64,000 bases of DNA from Streptococcus downei MFe28 (GCF_900459175.1 NZ_UHFA01000002.1:1736001-1800000); one strand, 5' to 3'; positions 35,783 to 45,723 are shown, counted from the stretch's first letter. Notes: generated by a model not told the origin, from the sequence alone. Numbers and translations are program-made.

Positions 35783-35857
35783 ACGAAGGTGCTTGCACCT
35801 AGGAAAGTTTATCTTTTTTCACAGAGCCGTAGGCGTGTTCAGTTCAACAAACTTGAA
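35783..35857. other. Additional hairpins in the parC leader
   Basis: AAACTT...AAGTTT (about 35783-35817) encloses GGTGCTTGCACC. AGTTCAACAAACTTGAACT (about 35839-35857) forms a perfect 7-bp hairpin. They extend the structured region between the unknown gene and parC. Confidence 0.5.
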
Positions 35858-35899
35858 CTTTCCTTTCTGTATAGATTATCTATTTATTATCTTAATTTT

Positions 35900-36036
35900 T
35901 AATAATCGTTTTAAGTGATGCGGACGCCAGTGACTTCCTACGGAATTCCATGGCTAAAATTGGAGCCAACAGTCTCCAATTTTCCGAGACTGTTTGGAAA
36001 ATCCAAACAGTCTTTTCATCACGGCAACGATTATTA
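35900..36036. other. Structured hairpin element B upstream of parC
   Basis: An 11-bp outer stem (35900-35910 with 36026-36036) and a 6-bp stem (35915-35920 with 36017-36022) enclose three hairpins: GCCA/TGGC with TTCC/GGAA (35926-35954), a perfect 10-bp hairpin at 35956-35983, and a perfect 10-bp hairpin at 35988-36012. No wobble pairs occur. On the minus strand it contains GCGTCCGCA followed by CTTAAAACGA, matching GCGTCCGCACTTTTAAACGA of element A (4187-4206). It may be an RNA leader of parC or a DNA repeat element. Confidence 0.65.
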
Positions 36037-36079
36037 GATAATGCTCTCTTTAAGAGCTTTGTTTTTATTATTAACTTAC

Positions 36080-37210
36080 TTAAATTTGTGCTTTGGAAAA
36101 TTTTCTAGCAGCTTTATATTTATCAAAAACTAATTTTTTATCAAATTCACTAATCAACTTCTTGTTATATGAAATCGGTTTGTCTAACTCAGTATTGTGT
36201 TTTAATAGAAATTCATAAAAATCGCCATAGAAGCCACTATTTTCTTGAGTATAGACTGGAACTCTCATTATGACATTATAGGATTTGTTATTAGTAATTA
36301 TTTTCTTTCCACTTTCAATCTTAACCTTATACTCTAACTGACAGGTTTTATCAACTAAGACCGTAAAACCAACATTATTTGCTCCATGTTTTAGAATCTG
36401 TGAACATGAGGCAGACTGCTGTTTGACATTAGAAGTTAAATTCAATAATGGAACATCCCCGACACCGGGACCTGTAGAACCTACTTGTGGTTTAACAAAT
36501 TTTTTCTTATTCCTATCATATCTGACAATTAGATTTAAATTTTTGACTTGAGCTCCTTTGTTATTTGTTATAACAACATTCAGATTTTCTAATTTATCAT
36601 TAGTTTCAAACTCACTGCGAAATTGCTCAAAATTTTCAATCGCTAGACTTTTTACATCTCCTGAGTTTACATTTGTTTTTTTAATAACTTGATCTTTTAA
36701 GAGATGATCTTTCGATAAGCCTTTTTCATACGCAATATATTTTATATGGTAGCTAGGTGTGGCTGCTTTCTCATTACCATTATTGTAAGTCAACAAAACA
36801 AACTTTTGGTTGTCCTCAAAAAATCCTCCATCATATTGTAAATCTTTTATTTTATAAGGCTTTTTTCTTATCCCATACAATTCGATTTTCGTTATAGCCT
36901 GAGAAGTTGCTCGCTTATTTTCAACGGTTAAGCTATTCAAAATAAAATTGGAAAAAATTTTTGGATTTGTAGTAACGGATTCTACCATTCCAGTTTTATT
37001 ATTTATATTTGAAATATCATTGTCCGATATGACAATTTCTTTTGAATTGTCATAGTGATTATTCATAACATGGCTTGAATAATCCTTTATTACAGGAACT
37101 ATTAATGATGCTACAATCAATGTCCACCAAAATTTTTTTAACCATAGCTTTAATTTGTTTAAAAAAGGTATGAGCTTTCCAACCTTAATATGTTTTCTTT
37201 TCTTTCCCAT
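36080..37210 (-). CDS. AT-rich unknown membrane-anchored protein coupled to parE
   Basis: The 376-residue protein has a lysine-rich N-terminus (MGKKRKHIKVGKLIPF), one transmembrane helix (FWWTLIVASLIVPVI, about 27-41) and a large outer region rich in N, K, I and S. A Gly/Pro stretch (GSTGPGVGDVP) lies near residue 243, and two cysteines (CSQI, CQLEY) lie further on. Its ATG overlaps the parE stop (TGATG), so translation is probably coupled. Its base composition is clearly more AT-rich than parE and parC. I do not recognise a family; acquisition by transfer is plausible. Confidence 0.75.
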   Translation of the reverse strand: MGKKRKHIKVGKLIPFLNKLKLWLKKFWWTLIVASLIVPVIKDYSSHVMNNHYDNSKEIVISDNDISNINNKTGMVESVTTNPKIFSNFILNSLTVENKRATSQAITKIELYGIRKKPYKIKDLQYDGGFFEDNQKFVLLTYNNGNEKAATPSYHIKYIAYEKGLSKDHLLKDQVIKKTNVNSGDVKSLAIENFEQFRSEFETNDKLENLNVVITNNKGAQVKNLNLIVRYDRNKKKFVKPQVGSTGPGVGDVPLLNLTSNVKQQSASCSQILKHGANNVGFTVLVDKTCQLEYKVKIESGKKIITNNKSYNVIMRVPVYTQENSGFYGDFYEFLLKHNTELDKPISYNKKLISEFDKKLVFDKYKAARKFSKAQI

Positions 37211-39153
37211 CAGAATATTCCGCTCTCTTCCAATGTAAACTTGACGTTGTCTTCAATCCATTGGCGGCGGGGGGCTGCTTTGTCGCCCATGAGGACGGAG
37301 ACGCGGCGTTCGGCTCTAGCTAGGTCTTCGATGGTCACGCGGATAAGGGTGCGGTTGTCTGGGTCCATAGTGGTCTCCCAGAGCTGGTCAGCATTCATTT
37401 CCCCCAGCCCCTTGTAGCGTTGCAGGAGAGCACCACGGCCGAACTTCTGACGAAGGTCTTCTAGCTCACCGTCTGTCCAGGCGTATTCCACCTGCTCCTT
37501 CTTACCCTTTCCTTTGGACATCTTATAAAGAGGTGGCAGGGCGATATAGACATGGCCCGCTTCGACCAAGGGACGCATATAGCGATAAAAGAAGGTCAGC
37601 AGGAGGGTCTGAATGTGGGCCCCATCGGTATCAGCATCGGTCATGATGATGATCTTATCGTAATTGATGTCATCCAAACTAAAATCAGGGCCGACACCTG
37701 CTCCGATGGTGTAAATCATGGTGTTGATTTCTTCATTCTTGAGAATGTCAGGCATCTTGGCCTTCTCGGTATTAAGGACCTTACCTCGCAAGGGTAGGAT
37801 AGCCTGGAACTTGCGGTCACGGCCTTGTTTAGCGGAGCCACCGGCTGAGTCCCCTTCGACTAGATAGAGTTCATTTTTCTTGGGATTCTTAGATTGGGCA
37901 GGAGTCAGCTTTCCTGAAAGGAGGCCCTTGTCCTTCTTGTTTTTCTTGCCGTTACGGCTTTCGTCACGGGCCTTGCGGGCTGCTTCTCGGGCATCTCTAG
38001 CCTTAATGGCCTTGCGGACCAAGCTAGAAGCCAACTCCCCATTTTCCATAAGGAAGAAGGTCAGCTGATCAGAGACCAGGCCATCGACAACGGGACGGGC
38101 CAGCGGGCTTCCCAGCTTGTCCTTGGTTTGGCCTTCAAATTGCAAGTGCTCTTCGGGAACTAAAATGGAGAGGACAGCTGACAGGCCTTCACGGTAATCA
38201 GAGCCTTCCAGATTTTTGTCCTTGTCCTTGAGCAGGCCGGTCTTTCTGGCATAGTCGTTCATGGCCTTGGTGATGGCTGTTTTGAGGCCCGTTTCGTGGG
38301 TACCGCCATCCTTGGTGCGAACGTTATTGACAAAGGAGAGGATATTGTCAGAGAAGCCATCATTGTACTGCATGGCCACCTGAACTTGGAAGCCTTGGTC
38401 TTCCCCTTCAAAATAGATAACAGGGGTCAGGGTTTCCTTATCTTCATTGAGATAGTGAACAAAGTCCTGAACCCCATTTTCATAATGAAATTCAACTTCT
38501 TCTTCCGTGCGCTCGTCCTTGAGAACCAAAGTCACCTCTTTAAGAAGAAAGGCGGATTCCTTGAGGCGCTCAGAAATGGTGTTGAATTTAAAATCAGTGG
38601 TTGAAAAAATACTATCATCTGGTTTGAAGGTGACCTTGGTCCCTGATTTGGACTTAGGAGCCGTGCCAATTTTTTCTAACTCAGTTACTGGCTTGCCACC
38701 ATTTTCAAAACGTTGCTTGTAAATGGCACCATCTCTGGTAATTTCGACTTCTAACCAGCTGGACAGGGCATTAACCACGGAGGAACCAACCCCGTGCAGG
38801 CCACCAGAGGTCTTGTAACCCCCTTGGCCAAACTTACCACCAGCGTGAAGAACGGTGAAAATGACTTCAACAGTCGGTTTGCCAGTAGCATGCATCCCCG
38901 TTGGCATTCCGCGTCCACTATCGGTAACGCTGACCGAGCCATCCTGATGGAGGACAACTTCAATCCGGTCCCCAAAGCCAGACAGGGCTTCATCGACCGC
39001 ATTATCGACAATCTCCCAAACTAGGTGGTGAAGGCCCGTAGCATCAGTCGAGCCAATATACATACCGGGACGCTTGCGGACCGCATCCAACCCCTCTAGC
39101 ACCTGAATGGCATCATCATTATAATTTGTAATTGAAATTTCTTTTTTCGTCAA
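37210..39153 (-). CDS. parE: DNA topoisomerase IV subunit B
   Basis: The 647-residue ATPase subunit starts with TTG (MTKKEISITNYNDDAIQVLE), seven bases after GGGAGG. The GHKL ATP site includes EIVDNAVDEALSGFG and GLHGVGSSVVNALS. The TOPRIM region has LVEGDSAGGSAKQGRDRKFQ, PLRGKVLNTEKAK and DADTDGAHIQ. Residues of the quinolone region look wild-type. It is transcribed divergently from plsY, the usual streptococcal arrangement. Confidence 0.97.
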   Translation of the reverse strand: MTKKEISITNYNDDAIQVLEGLDAVRKRPGMYIGSTDATGLHHLVWEIVDNAVDEALSGFGDRIEVVLHQDGSVSVTDSGRGMPTGMHATGKPTVEVIFTVLHAGGKFGQGGYKTSGGLHGVGSSVVNALSSWLEVEITRDGAIYKQRFENGGKPVTELEKIGTAPKSKSGTKVTFKPDDSIFSTTDFKFNTISERLKESAFLLKEVTLVLKDERTEEEVEFHYENGVQDFVHYLNEDKETLTPVIYFEGEDQGFQVQVAMQYNDGFSDNILSFVNNVRTKDGGTHETGLKTAITKAMNDYARKTGLLKDKDKNLEGSDYREGLSAVLSILVPEEHLQFEGQTKDKLGSPLARPVVDGLVSDQLTFFLMENGELASSLVRKAIKARDAREAARKARDESRNGKKNKKDKGLLSGKLTPAQSKNPKKNELYLVEGDSAGGSAKQGRDRKFQAILPLRGKVLNTEKAKMPDILKNEEINTMIYTIGAGVGPDFSLDDINYDKIIIMTDADTDGAHIQTLLLTFFYRYMRPLVEAGHVYIALPPLYKMSKGKGKKEQVEYAWTDGELEDLRQKFGRGALLQRYKGLGEMNADQLWETTMDPDNRTLIRVTIEDLARAERRVSVLMGDKAAPRRQWIEDNVKFTLEESGIF

Positions 39154-39293
39154 AATTGACCTCCCAATTATTCATCCCTCTTATATTACAAGTTTTTGGG
39201 GGAATTTGCAAAAGAATTTGGCCTTAGAACCACAAAAGAGGCCTTTCTATCAGCTTTCTCTAAGAAAGCCTGTAATCAGGCCTTAATTTTTGA

Positions 39294-39308
39294 TATAATG
39301 ACAGCATG
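39294..39308 (+). promoter_or_regulatory. Extended -10 directly before the plsY start
   Basis: TGATATAAT ends at 39299 and the ATG is at 39306, exactly six bases later, with no ribosome site between them. Confidence 0.6.
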
Positions 39309-39947
39309 GAAACTATTATTTTTATTGTGATTGCCTATCTGCTGGGCTCTATTCCCTCAGGGCTCTGGATTGGTAAGATTTTCTACCACAAAAACATCCG
39401 TGACTACGGTAGCGGAAATACTGGCACGACCAATACCTTTCGTGTCTTAGGAAAAACGGCGGGAACCATTACCTTCCTGATGGATATGCTTAAGGGGACC
39501 TTGGCGGTCCTACTGCCTGTTTGGTTTGGGGCAACGGCTATCTCACCCCTGGTTATTGGTTTCTTCGCCGTTCTGGGCCATACCCTACCAATCTTTGCTG
39601 GCTTCAAGGGAGGCAAGGCGGTAGCTACTAGTGCTGGTGTCCTCCTAGGCTTCACCCCCCTCTACTGCCTCTTCCTACTGGCTGTTTTCTTCACCATTTT
39701 GTTTCTGACCAGCATGATTTCCTTTTCCAGTATAGCGGTTTCGGTCATTGGACTCATCACCCTCTTTACCTTCCCGGCCTTTCATTTTATCCTGCCGAGC
39801 TACGATTGGCTCTTTACGCTGATTGTCTCTTGTCTGGCCTTGATTATTATCATACGGCATAAGGACAATATGGTTCGGATAAAAAATAAGGAAGAAAATC
39901 TTGTGCCATTTGGCCTCGACCTGACCCATCAGCACCCAAAGAAATAA
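39306..39947 (+). CDS. plsY: Acyl-phosphate glycerol-3-phosphate acyltransferase
   Basis: The 213-residue integral membrane enzyme makes lysophosphatidic acid, the first step of phospholipid synthesis in Gram-positives. PlsY motifs are visible: [14 protein letters not shown] (about 12-25), the [16 protein letters not shown] substrate loop (about 36-51) and [14 protein letters not shown] (about 99-112). The start appears leaderless (-10 box six bases upstream). Divergent from parE. Confidence 0.96.
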   Translation: METIIFIVIAYLLGSIPSGLWIGKIFYHKNIRDYGSGNTGTTNTFRVLGKTAGTITFLMDMLKGTLAVLLPVWFGATAISPLVIGFFAVLGHTLPIFAGFKGGKAVATSAGVLLGFTPLYCLFLLAVFFTILFLTSMISFSSIAVSVIGLITLFTFPAFHFILPSYDWLFTLIVSCLALIIIIRHKDNMVRIKNKEENLVPFGLDLTHQHPKK

Positions 39948-39969
39948 AATTTATAGAATATCACTCAAG

Positions 39970-40010
39970 CAGATTCAGCCAAGCCTAATCTGTTTTTTTT
40001 TTTTTTTTTG
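39970..40010 (+). terminator. Terminator of plsY with a 17-T run
   Basis: CAGATT pairs with AATCTG, and 17 T residues follow at 39993-40009. Confidence 0.75.
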
Positions 40011-40060
40011 TTGTTTTTGGGTTTAATTGGAATTATCAACTAGCAATCTCTCGGCCATAG

Positions 40061-40092
40061 AAAAAAGGCATCCCGAAGGATATCCTTTTTAG
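40061..40092 (-). terminator. Terminator of the 5'-nucleotidase gene
   Basis: On the minus strand AAAAAGG and ATCC pair with GGAT and CCTTTTT around TTCG, ending in a T run. Confidence 0.8.
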
Positions 40093-40100
40093 TCTTTAAT

Positions 40101-42680
40101 TCATTTATGTCTACGGACACGTAGGTGGTCCACTACGGCTCCTGCTGCAATAACCGTAACGCCAACGAAGCTAACCAAGACTTCGTTGAAGCGGGTATTA
40201 TCAGCAGTGTTAGAAGCCGAAACATGGGGTTGAGCACTTGCTTCCATCCTTGAGCCAGTTGAGCCAGACCCAGATTGGCCACGTCCGCTAGAACCTGCAG
40301 CAGAATTTGCTCCCAGTCCTTTGGATTGTGAGCTAACATCAGGAAGGTCAATATCTTGCGAAGTTGGCTTATTTGAGTTAGTTGTCATTTGCTCTGACTT
40401 GTCACTAGCCTGCTTCATAGCCTCCTCAGGCTTATCTGCCAGCTTACCGATGTCAATCGCCTTATCCAACTGAGGAAGCTCCTCAGGAATCTTTTGCTCA
40501 ATTGTCGCATCGGACTTTTTACTAGGCGCTTCATCAGGAATATTGTCCACTCCCCCATCAATCTTTGGCTGGTCCGGACCTTCTGGTTTCTCTGAATCAT
40601 TTGGATTTAGATTGGGCTTAGAATCCGGTTTAGAATCTTTTGGTGCCCTCGGTTGGAAACCATCACTTCGCCCGCCATCTCGCCGAGGAGCCAAGGGTGC
40701 TGGTTTGAAAGAATGCTCCGAAGGGCCAATATGCTTCTTGATCCAATCTGGATCATAGTAATGGAGAGCCAAAATCGATATAAGTCGCTTATTTGGATTA
40801 ATCTCCTTATACTGGAGCAAATCGATGTCTGATTTGAGGTAATCCTCCAAGACTTGGTCCATTGACGGTCCCTCTTGACGAGGACCACCCAGCATGGTGT
40901 AATTATCTCCACCAGCAGCCAGAAAATCGTTGGTGGCCAAATAATAGGTCTTGGATAAGTCTAAAGGCAGGTAGATTTCACTTTCAGGGTCCCAAACTTC
41001 GATGGCATGAATCCGTTTATCTGGATCTAAATTCGTATCGTAGTAGACACGAGCACCGGAAACCTGCAAGAAGCCACCACTAGGTTCCAAAATTGGGTTA
41101 CCTTCCTCATCTAAGATAGGCTGGTTATCCTTATCAACCTGGACGATGGACCCCAGCGAGGTCCGAAACATATCATCAATGTTTTGACCTGTTACTTGAA
41201 TTTGTGTAACGGTATTACCAAAAGGAAGGACGGCAATGACATCACCCTTGGTGATAGGTTGGCCTGTTTTAAGGGTTTCTCGCAGACCTCCACCATTGGT
41301 CACAGCGAGATTAGACTTGTGACTAAAGCCTGTCTGACCATAAGCTAGCAGGGAATCCACAACTAAGTCCCCTAGATTGGTCTCACGCACACGCACATTC
41401 ATCCGATCGCCATTTAACTCTACAGGGTTGTCTTCTCGAATGACTTGGGCACTTTCTGCCTCATACTTGGCCTGAATTTTCTCCAGCAAGCCTGCGACTG
41501 CAGGGTCTGGTGTGACATTTTCTAATTGGTCTGCCGATAAGACACCTGCCGACAGGACACGATCAGAATTTAGGGTAATATAGCCAATATTGTGGAGGTA
41601 GCTTCCTGTTTGATTGTAGGTAACATGGCCATCCGTCAGCTGGAGAACCGTATGGGAATGGCCATCAATAACAATGACATTCTTATCTTTCAGCAGCTCA
41701 TTTTGCGCTAAGGCCTGGGCTAGACTATCACCACGCCATTCTGTCTTGGTAGTTGCATCCACGCCAAGGTGGCTTAAGATGACGTAGTTATGATAGGTCT
41801 TCCCTTGGGCTTTTGCGTTAGCTTCGGTTTGAGCAATAACATTGTTGACCTCTGTAATTGGGTCTGCAAAAGTTACTCCCTTGATGTTATCGGGATGGGT
41901 CTTGGTCGCCGTTTCTGGGGTGGTAACCCCGATGACAACAAATTCATCACCATCCTGGTCAGGGGTTTTATCAATGATGGTCGATGGTTCAAAGAGCCGA
42001 GTTCCATTAACATAGATATTGGAGCTGATGATTGGAAACTGCAACTTCTCCTTGAGACGTTTCAATTGATAGAGACCAAAATCAAACTCATGATTACCGA
42101 CAGTCATAGCATCATAGCCAATGCTATTCATGACGTCAGCCATGTTCTCACCCTGGCTGCTGTTAGAAATCGGTAAGCCTTGGAAGGAATCACCCGCATC
42201 AAAAACTAGGGTTTGACCTTGCTGACGAGAGGCTTCTACAACGCTAGCTAATTTGGCATCGCCAATAACACCATTCTTGTCATCTTCCACCATCCGTCCA
42301 TGGACATCATTGGTATGAAGAATCGTGATGTCCTGACTTGACTTTGACGCTGGTGCTTGGGAGTCCGCTTGGCTAGTTTTTTCTTGGCTTTCTGGAGTTG
42401 TAGGCTCTTGGTCTGATTGTGGGTTGACCAAAATCCATTTGGCTTTTTGGGTCTGGCTTTCTTCTTCTGAACTCGAGTCCGTTGAGGACGACTGTGAGCT
42501 TGGTGAAGAAGCCTTCTGACTGGATTCTTCCTCTTGCGACTGTGACACTTGGATAGAGTCCACCTGTCCATCTACCCCAGTGGCCAAATTAGCCTCGTTG
42601 GCATAGGTTTTATTTGATAAAATTGCCGTCGAGAATAAGAGGGCAGATAGGGTCGGGATTAAGAATGTTTGCTTGCGCAT
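40101..42680 (-). CDS. Secreted 5'-nucleotidase/metallophosphatase without LPXTG
   Basis: The 859-residue protein has a signal peptide (to about residue 28, TYANEA), a serine-rich linker and a metallophosphatase domain: DITILHTNDVHGRMVEDD, DAGDSFQGLPISN, MTVGNHEFDFG, ILSHLGVD and DGHSHT. The 5'-nucleotidase C-terminal domain follows (about 410-620), then a Pro/Ser/Lys-rich stalk. The C-terminus has a hydrophobic helix and a basic tail (VVDHLRVRRHK), but no LPXTG-type motif precedes it. Surface nucleotidases of streptococci make adenosine and blunt host defence; that role is by family analogy. Confidence 0.88.
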   Translation of the reverse strand: MRKQTFLIPTLSALLFSTAILSNKTYANEANLATGVDGQVDSIQVSQSQEEESSQKASSPSSQSSSTDSSSEEESQTQKAKWILVNPQSDQEPTTPESQEKTSQADSQAPASKSSQDITILHTNDVHGRMVEDDKNGVIGDAKLASVVEASRQQGQTLVFDAGDSFQGLPISNSSQGENMADVMNSIGYDAMTVGNHEFDFGLYQLKRLKEKLQFPIISSNIYVNGTRLFEPSTIIDKTPDQDGDEFVVIGVTTPETATKTHPDNIKGVTFADPITEVNNVIAQTEANAKAQGKTYHNYVILSHLGVDATTKTEWRGDSLAQALAQNELLKDKNVIVIDGHSHTVLQLTDGHVTYNQTGSYLHNIGYITLNSDRVLSAGVLSADQLENVTPDPAVAGLLEKIQAKYEAESAQVIREDNPVELNGDRMNVRVRETNLGDLVVDSLLAYGQTGFSHKSNLAVTNGGGLRETLKTGQPITKGDVIAVLPFGNTVTQIQVTGQNIDDMFRTSLGSIVQVDKDNQPILDEEGNPILEPSGGFLQVSGARVYYDTNLDPDKRIHAIEVWDPESEIYLPLDLSKTYYLATNDFLAAGGDNYTMLGGPRQEGPSMDQVLEDYLKSDIDLLQYKEINPNKRLISILALHYYDPDWIKKHIGPSEHSFKPAPLAPRRDGGRSDGFQPRAPKDSKPDSKPNLNPNDSEKPEGPDQPKIDGGVDNIPDEAPSKKSDATIEQKIPEELPQLDKAIDIGKLADKPEEAMKQASDKSEQMTTNSNKPTSQDIDLPDVSSQSKGLGANSAAGSSGRGQSGSGSTGSRMEASAQPHVSASNTADNTRFNEVLVSFVGVTVIAAGAVVDHLRVRRHK

Positions 42681-42773
42681 GAAGAACTCCAGAATAATAT
42701 TAGTATTATCTATTATACAATAAATAGTAATAATTTGAAATGAGATTGTTCAGAAAAAATAATATTTTCCCGT

Positions 42774-42812
42774 CAAAAAAGACCAAGTTCACTTGAAAGA
42801 ACCCAGTCCTTA
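42774..42812 (-). terminator. Terminator of pyrC
   Basis: On the minus strand GACTGGGTTC pairs with GAACTTGGTC (three wobbles) around an 8-base loop, then TTTTTT. Confidence 0.75.
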
Positions 42813-42817
42813 GAGGC

Positions 42818-44086
42818 TTATGCTTGATAAATAATTCGACCATCGCAGATGGTATATTTGACCACGCCTTTGAGCTTTTCTCCGATAAAGGGAGAATTTG
42901 AGGCCTTGGAAGCAAATTGGTCTGAAACCAGGCGGTCTTCCTTGTCCGCAAAGATAAGAATATCTGCTGGACCATTTTCAGCCAGATAGCCAGCATCAAA
43001 TCCATAAAGGTCGGCTGGGTTGCTGGTCATCTTGGCTAAGAAATCTAACAGAGTCAGCTCTCGCGTTTCAACCAAGTTGGTTAGGCCCAAGGAAAGCGAG
43101 GTTTCCAGCCCTGTCATGCCAGATGGGGCCTTGGTTATATCAGCAACTGCCTTCTCGTCAGCATGGTGGGGGGCGTGGTCAGTCGCAATGATGGAGATGA
43201 CTCCCGACTTAAGACCTTCAATAACCGCCAGACGGTCTTTTTCTGTCCGCAAGGGGGGATTCATCTTGGCCATAGCTCCCTTGACTAGTAACAAATCCTC
43301 AGTCTTCGAGAAGTGTTGAGGGGCCGCTTCGGCTGTCACAGGTGCACCAAGTTGCTGAGCGAATTCAACCACCTTAACGGACTCAGCCTTGGACAGATGT
43401 TGAATGTGGAGGTGAGCCTGGGTCGCATGGGCAATCATGGCATCACGGGCAACCATGCTGTATTCTGCCACACCTGTTGCTCCACAGAAACCAAATTTAT
43501 CGCGAGCAATATCTTCATTAAACCCAAGAATGCCATTGAGCTCAGGATCCTCTTCATGGAGGGCAATGAAAGTATTATTTTCCTTGGCTAATTCTAGGGC
43601 CTCCTTGACTAGCTTACTACTTTGCAGGGGGATTCCATCGTCCGATAGGGAAACGGCACCTGCTTCGAGAAGGGCCTTGAAGTCTGTCAAATTTTGACCA
43701 TCAAAGTTCTTGGTGACGGTAGCGTTGGTATAGATGTGGATGTCTTCCTTAGCTGCACTGGCCAAAACTTCCTTGAGGGTGGGGACATCAGAGATGGTCG
43801 GATTGGTATTGGCCATCATGACCACCGTTGTAACCCCACCTGCTGCGGCAGCCAAGGCACCTGTGTGAATGTCTTCCTTGTGGGTCTGACCAGGTTCACG
43901 AAAATGAACATGGATATCCACCAGTCCTGGTGCCACCACTAGACCTGTCGCATCAAGGACTTGCTCAGCATCCTGGTCTAGGTTTTGGCCAATCCTGACG
44001 ATTCTTTTGCCGTCGACCAAGACATCAGCAATCTGATCAAAACCAGACTTAGGGTCTAAGACCCGACCGTTTTTAATGAGTAACAT
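42818..44086 (-). CDS. pyrC: Dihydroorotase
   Basis: The ATG at 44086 ([20 protein letters not shown]) has GGGAG upstream and gives 422 residues. The enzyme cyclises carbamoyl-aspartate in pyrimidine synthesis. Zinc-binding motifs are [18 protein letters not shown] (HxH), a conserved [11 protein letters not shown] segment, HIQHLS and [14 protein letters not shown]. It follows ung, and the whole pyr region runs in the same direction. Confidence 0.96.
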   Translation of the reverse strand: MLLIKNGRVLDPKSGFDQIADVLVDGKRIVRIGQNLDQDAEQVLDATGLVVAPGLVDIHVHFREPGQTHKEDIHTGALAAAAGGVTTVVMMANTNPTISDVPTLKEVLASAAKEDIHIYTNATVTKNFDGQNLTDFKALLEAGAVSLSDDGIPLQSSKLVKEALELAKENNTFIALHEEDPELNGILGFNEDIARDKFGFCGATGVAEYSMVARDAMIAHATQAHLHIQHLSKAESVKVVEFAQQLGAPVTAEAAPQHFSKTEDLLLVKGAMAKMNPPLRTEKDRLAVIEGLKSGVISIIATDHAPHHADEKAVADITKAPSGMTGLETSLSLGLTNLVETRELTLLDFLAKMTSNPADLYGFDAGYLAENGPADILIFADKEDRLVSDQFASKASNSPFIGEKLKGVVKYTICDGRIIYQA

Positions 44087-44201
44087 GTAAAACTCCCTCT
44101 CCAATTAGCACTCTAAATTCTCAATTATTCCTATTTGGACAAAGTAAACCTTAAAAAACTAAAACTATAAAAATAGAAGGTTTTTGAAGTCCCCTAAAGA
44201 A

Positions 44202-44855
44202 TTAAGCCAACCAATCAATGGGCTCCTGACCAGCTTCTTGCAAATAGGCATTAGCTTTAGAAAAAGGTTGGGAGCCAAAGAAGCCCCGATGGGCCGATAG
44301 AGGGCTGGGGTGGGGGGACTCGATAATTCTATGGATAGGATTGGTAATGAGCCCCTTCTTCTTGCGCGCAAATCCGCCCCAAAGAATAAAGACGACCGGC
44401 GTCTCCTTTTCATTAACCACCTTAATGATGGCATCGGTAAAGGGTTCCCAAATCTGACCCTGGTGACCATTGGCTTGACCTGCTGGCACTGTCAGACAGG
44501 CATTGAGTAAGAGCACACCCTCTTTAGCCCAGGGGGTCAAATCATGGTGGTCTCTGGGACCAATGTCCTGAGCTAATTCTTTAAGAATGTTTTGCAAAGA
44601 TGGCGGTGCTGGAAGCTCCTCGGGGACGGAAAATGACAAGCCTTGAGCCTGCTTAGGACCATGGTAGGGATCCTGACCAATAATGACCACCTTAACGTCT
44701 TCCAAGGGCGTCGTTTGGATAGCATTAAAGACCTGTTCCCGCGGTGGATAGACGACTCCTTGGCTATAAACCTGATCCATAAAGGCATTGATTTGTCCGA
44801 AGTAATGTTCAGGCAATTTTTCCTTAATGAGCTGGTGCCAACTTGAATGCTGCAT
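44202..44855 (-). CDS. ung: Uracil-DNA glycosylase
   Basis: The 217-residue repair enzyme removes uracil from DNA. Family 1 motifs are [20 protein letters not shown] (catalytic Asp, about 60-79), the central [14 protein letters not shown] and the late [20 protein letters not shown] with the DNA-contacting HPSPLS. The ribosome site GGAG precedes the ATG. It lies between a PEBP gene and pyrC, as in other streptococci. Confidence 0.97.
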   Translation of the reverse strand: MQHSSWHQLIKEKLPEHYFGQINAFMDQVYSQGVVYPPREQVFNAIQTTPLEDVKVVIIGQDPYHGPKQAQGLSFSVPEELPAPPSLQNILKELAQDIGPRDHHDLTPWAKEGVLLLNACLTVPAGQANGHQGQIWEPFTDAIIKVVNEKETPVVFILWGGFARKKKGLITNPIHRIIESPHPSPLSAHRGFFGSQPFSKANAYLQEAGQEPIDWLA

Positions 44856-44864
44856 ACTTTACTC

Positions 44865-45365
44865 CTAACATTTTCCGATCAAATCGAGCTTCGCTTTTGC
44901 CAACACATGCCCTTCTAATTGATGTAAAAAATCATTCATGTAGAAACCATCAGCCAAGTCCAATTCTTTATCCAGAGCATAAACCGTTAATGTGTAAAAA
45001 TGATCTTTATCTGGCGGATACGGCCCCATATAATTATTCTCAATGGCCGAAAAATCTGTTGCTAAAAACTTGCTGACAAGGCTGTTCTTCCCATGAAGAT
45101 GCTGGTTATCAAGTCGTGAAAAGTCAGCTTCAATCTCTGTTTTTGCGGCGGGCACATTGGCCACAACCCAGTGTATGTAAGCAAAGCCACAAACTGGAAT
45201 GGAGTCATAATCTACCAGAGTCCAAGCGAAGGTCTTAGTTTCGGCAGGTTCTTCTTTTATTGAAAAAGGAAAGGATACAATAGCATTGCCCAGTTCAAGT
45301 TCATTGGTGTGCTTGCTGTATCGTTCTGGAATAATGTGCTCTTCAAAAGGAACTATAATTTTCAT
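44865..45365 (-). CDS. YbhB/YbcL-type PEBP family protein
   Basis: The ATG at 45365 is six bases after AGGAGG; an ATG two codons earlier abuts it. The 166-residue protein contains the PEBP signatures FAWTLVDYDSIPVCGFAYIH, HWVVANVPA and NYMGPYPPDKDHFYTLTVYA. These proteins bind phospholipid or small anions in bacteria, but no role is established here. It is embedded in the pyrE-to-pyrC run. Confidence 0.9.
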   Translation of the reverse strand: MKIIVPFEEHIIPERYSKHTNELELGNAIVSFPFSIKEEPAETKTFAWTLVDYDSIPVCGFAYIHWVVANVPAAKTEIEADFSRLDNQHLHGKNSLVSKFLATDFSAIENNYMGPYPPDKDHFYTLTVYALDKELDLADGFYMNDFLHQLEGHVLAKAKLDLIGKC

Positions 45366-45375
45366 AACCATCCTC

Positions 45376-45723
45376 CTAACTGGTTAAACGGCTGCTTTCC
45401 AGCACCATAGCCTTGAGTTCGGACTCACTCAGCTCGGTCCCATTGACCAAGACGGTCAGCCAGTGTTTTTTATTCATATGGTAAGCCGGGATAACCCCTT
45501 TAGTGTCCAACAAAATCTCAACCTGTTCTGGTTTGAGTTTGAGATTAAGCAGGAGTTTTCCTTCCTTCTGTGTTACCAATGCCAGCATTTTCTGGTTGCG
45601 GCGGTGCCGGATGACTGGGGTGTACTTGCTCTTCTCACGCGTAAACGGATAGGCCTCTTCTGCCCCCGTCAAGTTCACCAGCCAATCCAGCAGTTCTCGC
45701 TTAGAAAAATTTTCGAAAGCCAT
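45376..45723 (-). CDS. MmcQ/YjbR family protein
   Basis: The ATG at 45723 with GGAGG five bases upstream gives 115 residues. The sequence (FTREKSKYTPVIRHRRNQKM; LLLNLKLKPEQVEILLDTKG; MNKKHWLTVLVNG) matches the YjbR DNA-binding-like fold, typical of small proteins of unknown function. It lies between pyrE and the PEBP gene. Confidence 0.88.
   Translation of the reverse strand: MAFENFSKRELLDWLVNLTGAEEAYPFTREKSKYTPVIRHRRNQKMLALVTQKEGKLLLNLKLKPEQVEILLDTKGVIPAYHMNKKHWLTVLVNGTELSESELKAMVLESSRLTS

Noticed and set aside
39993-40009. Run of 17 T residues
   Set aside because: It directly follows the plsY terminator stem, so it is most simply a long terminator tail, possibly with length error.
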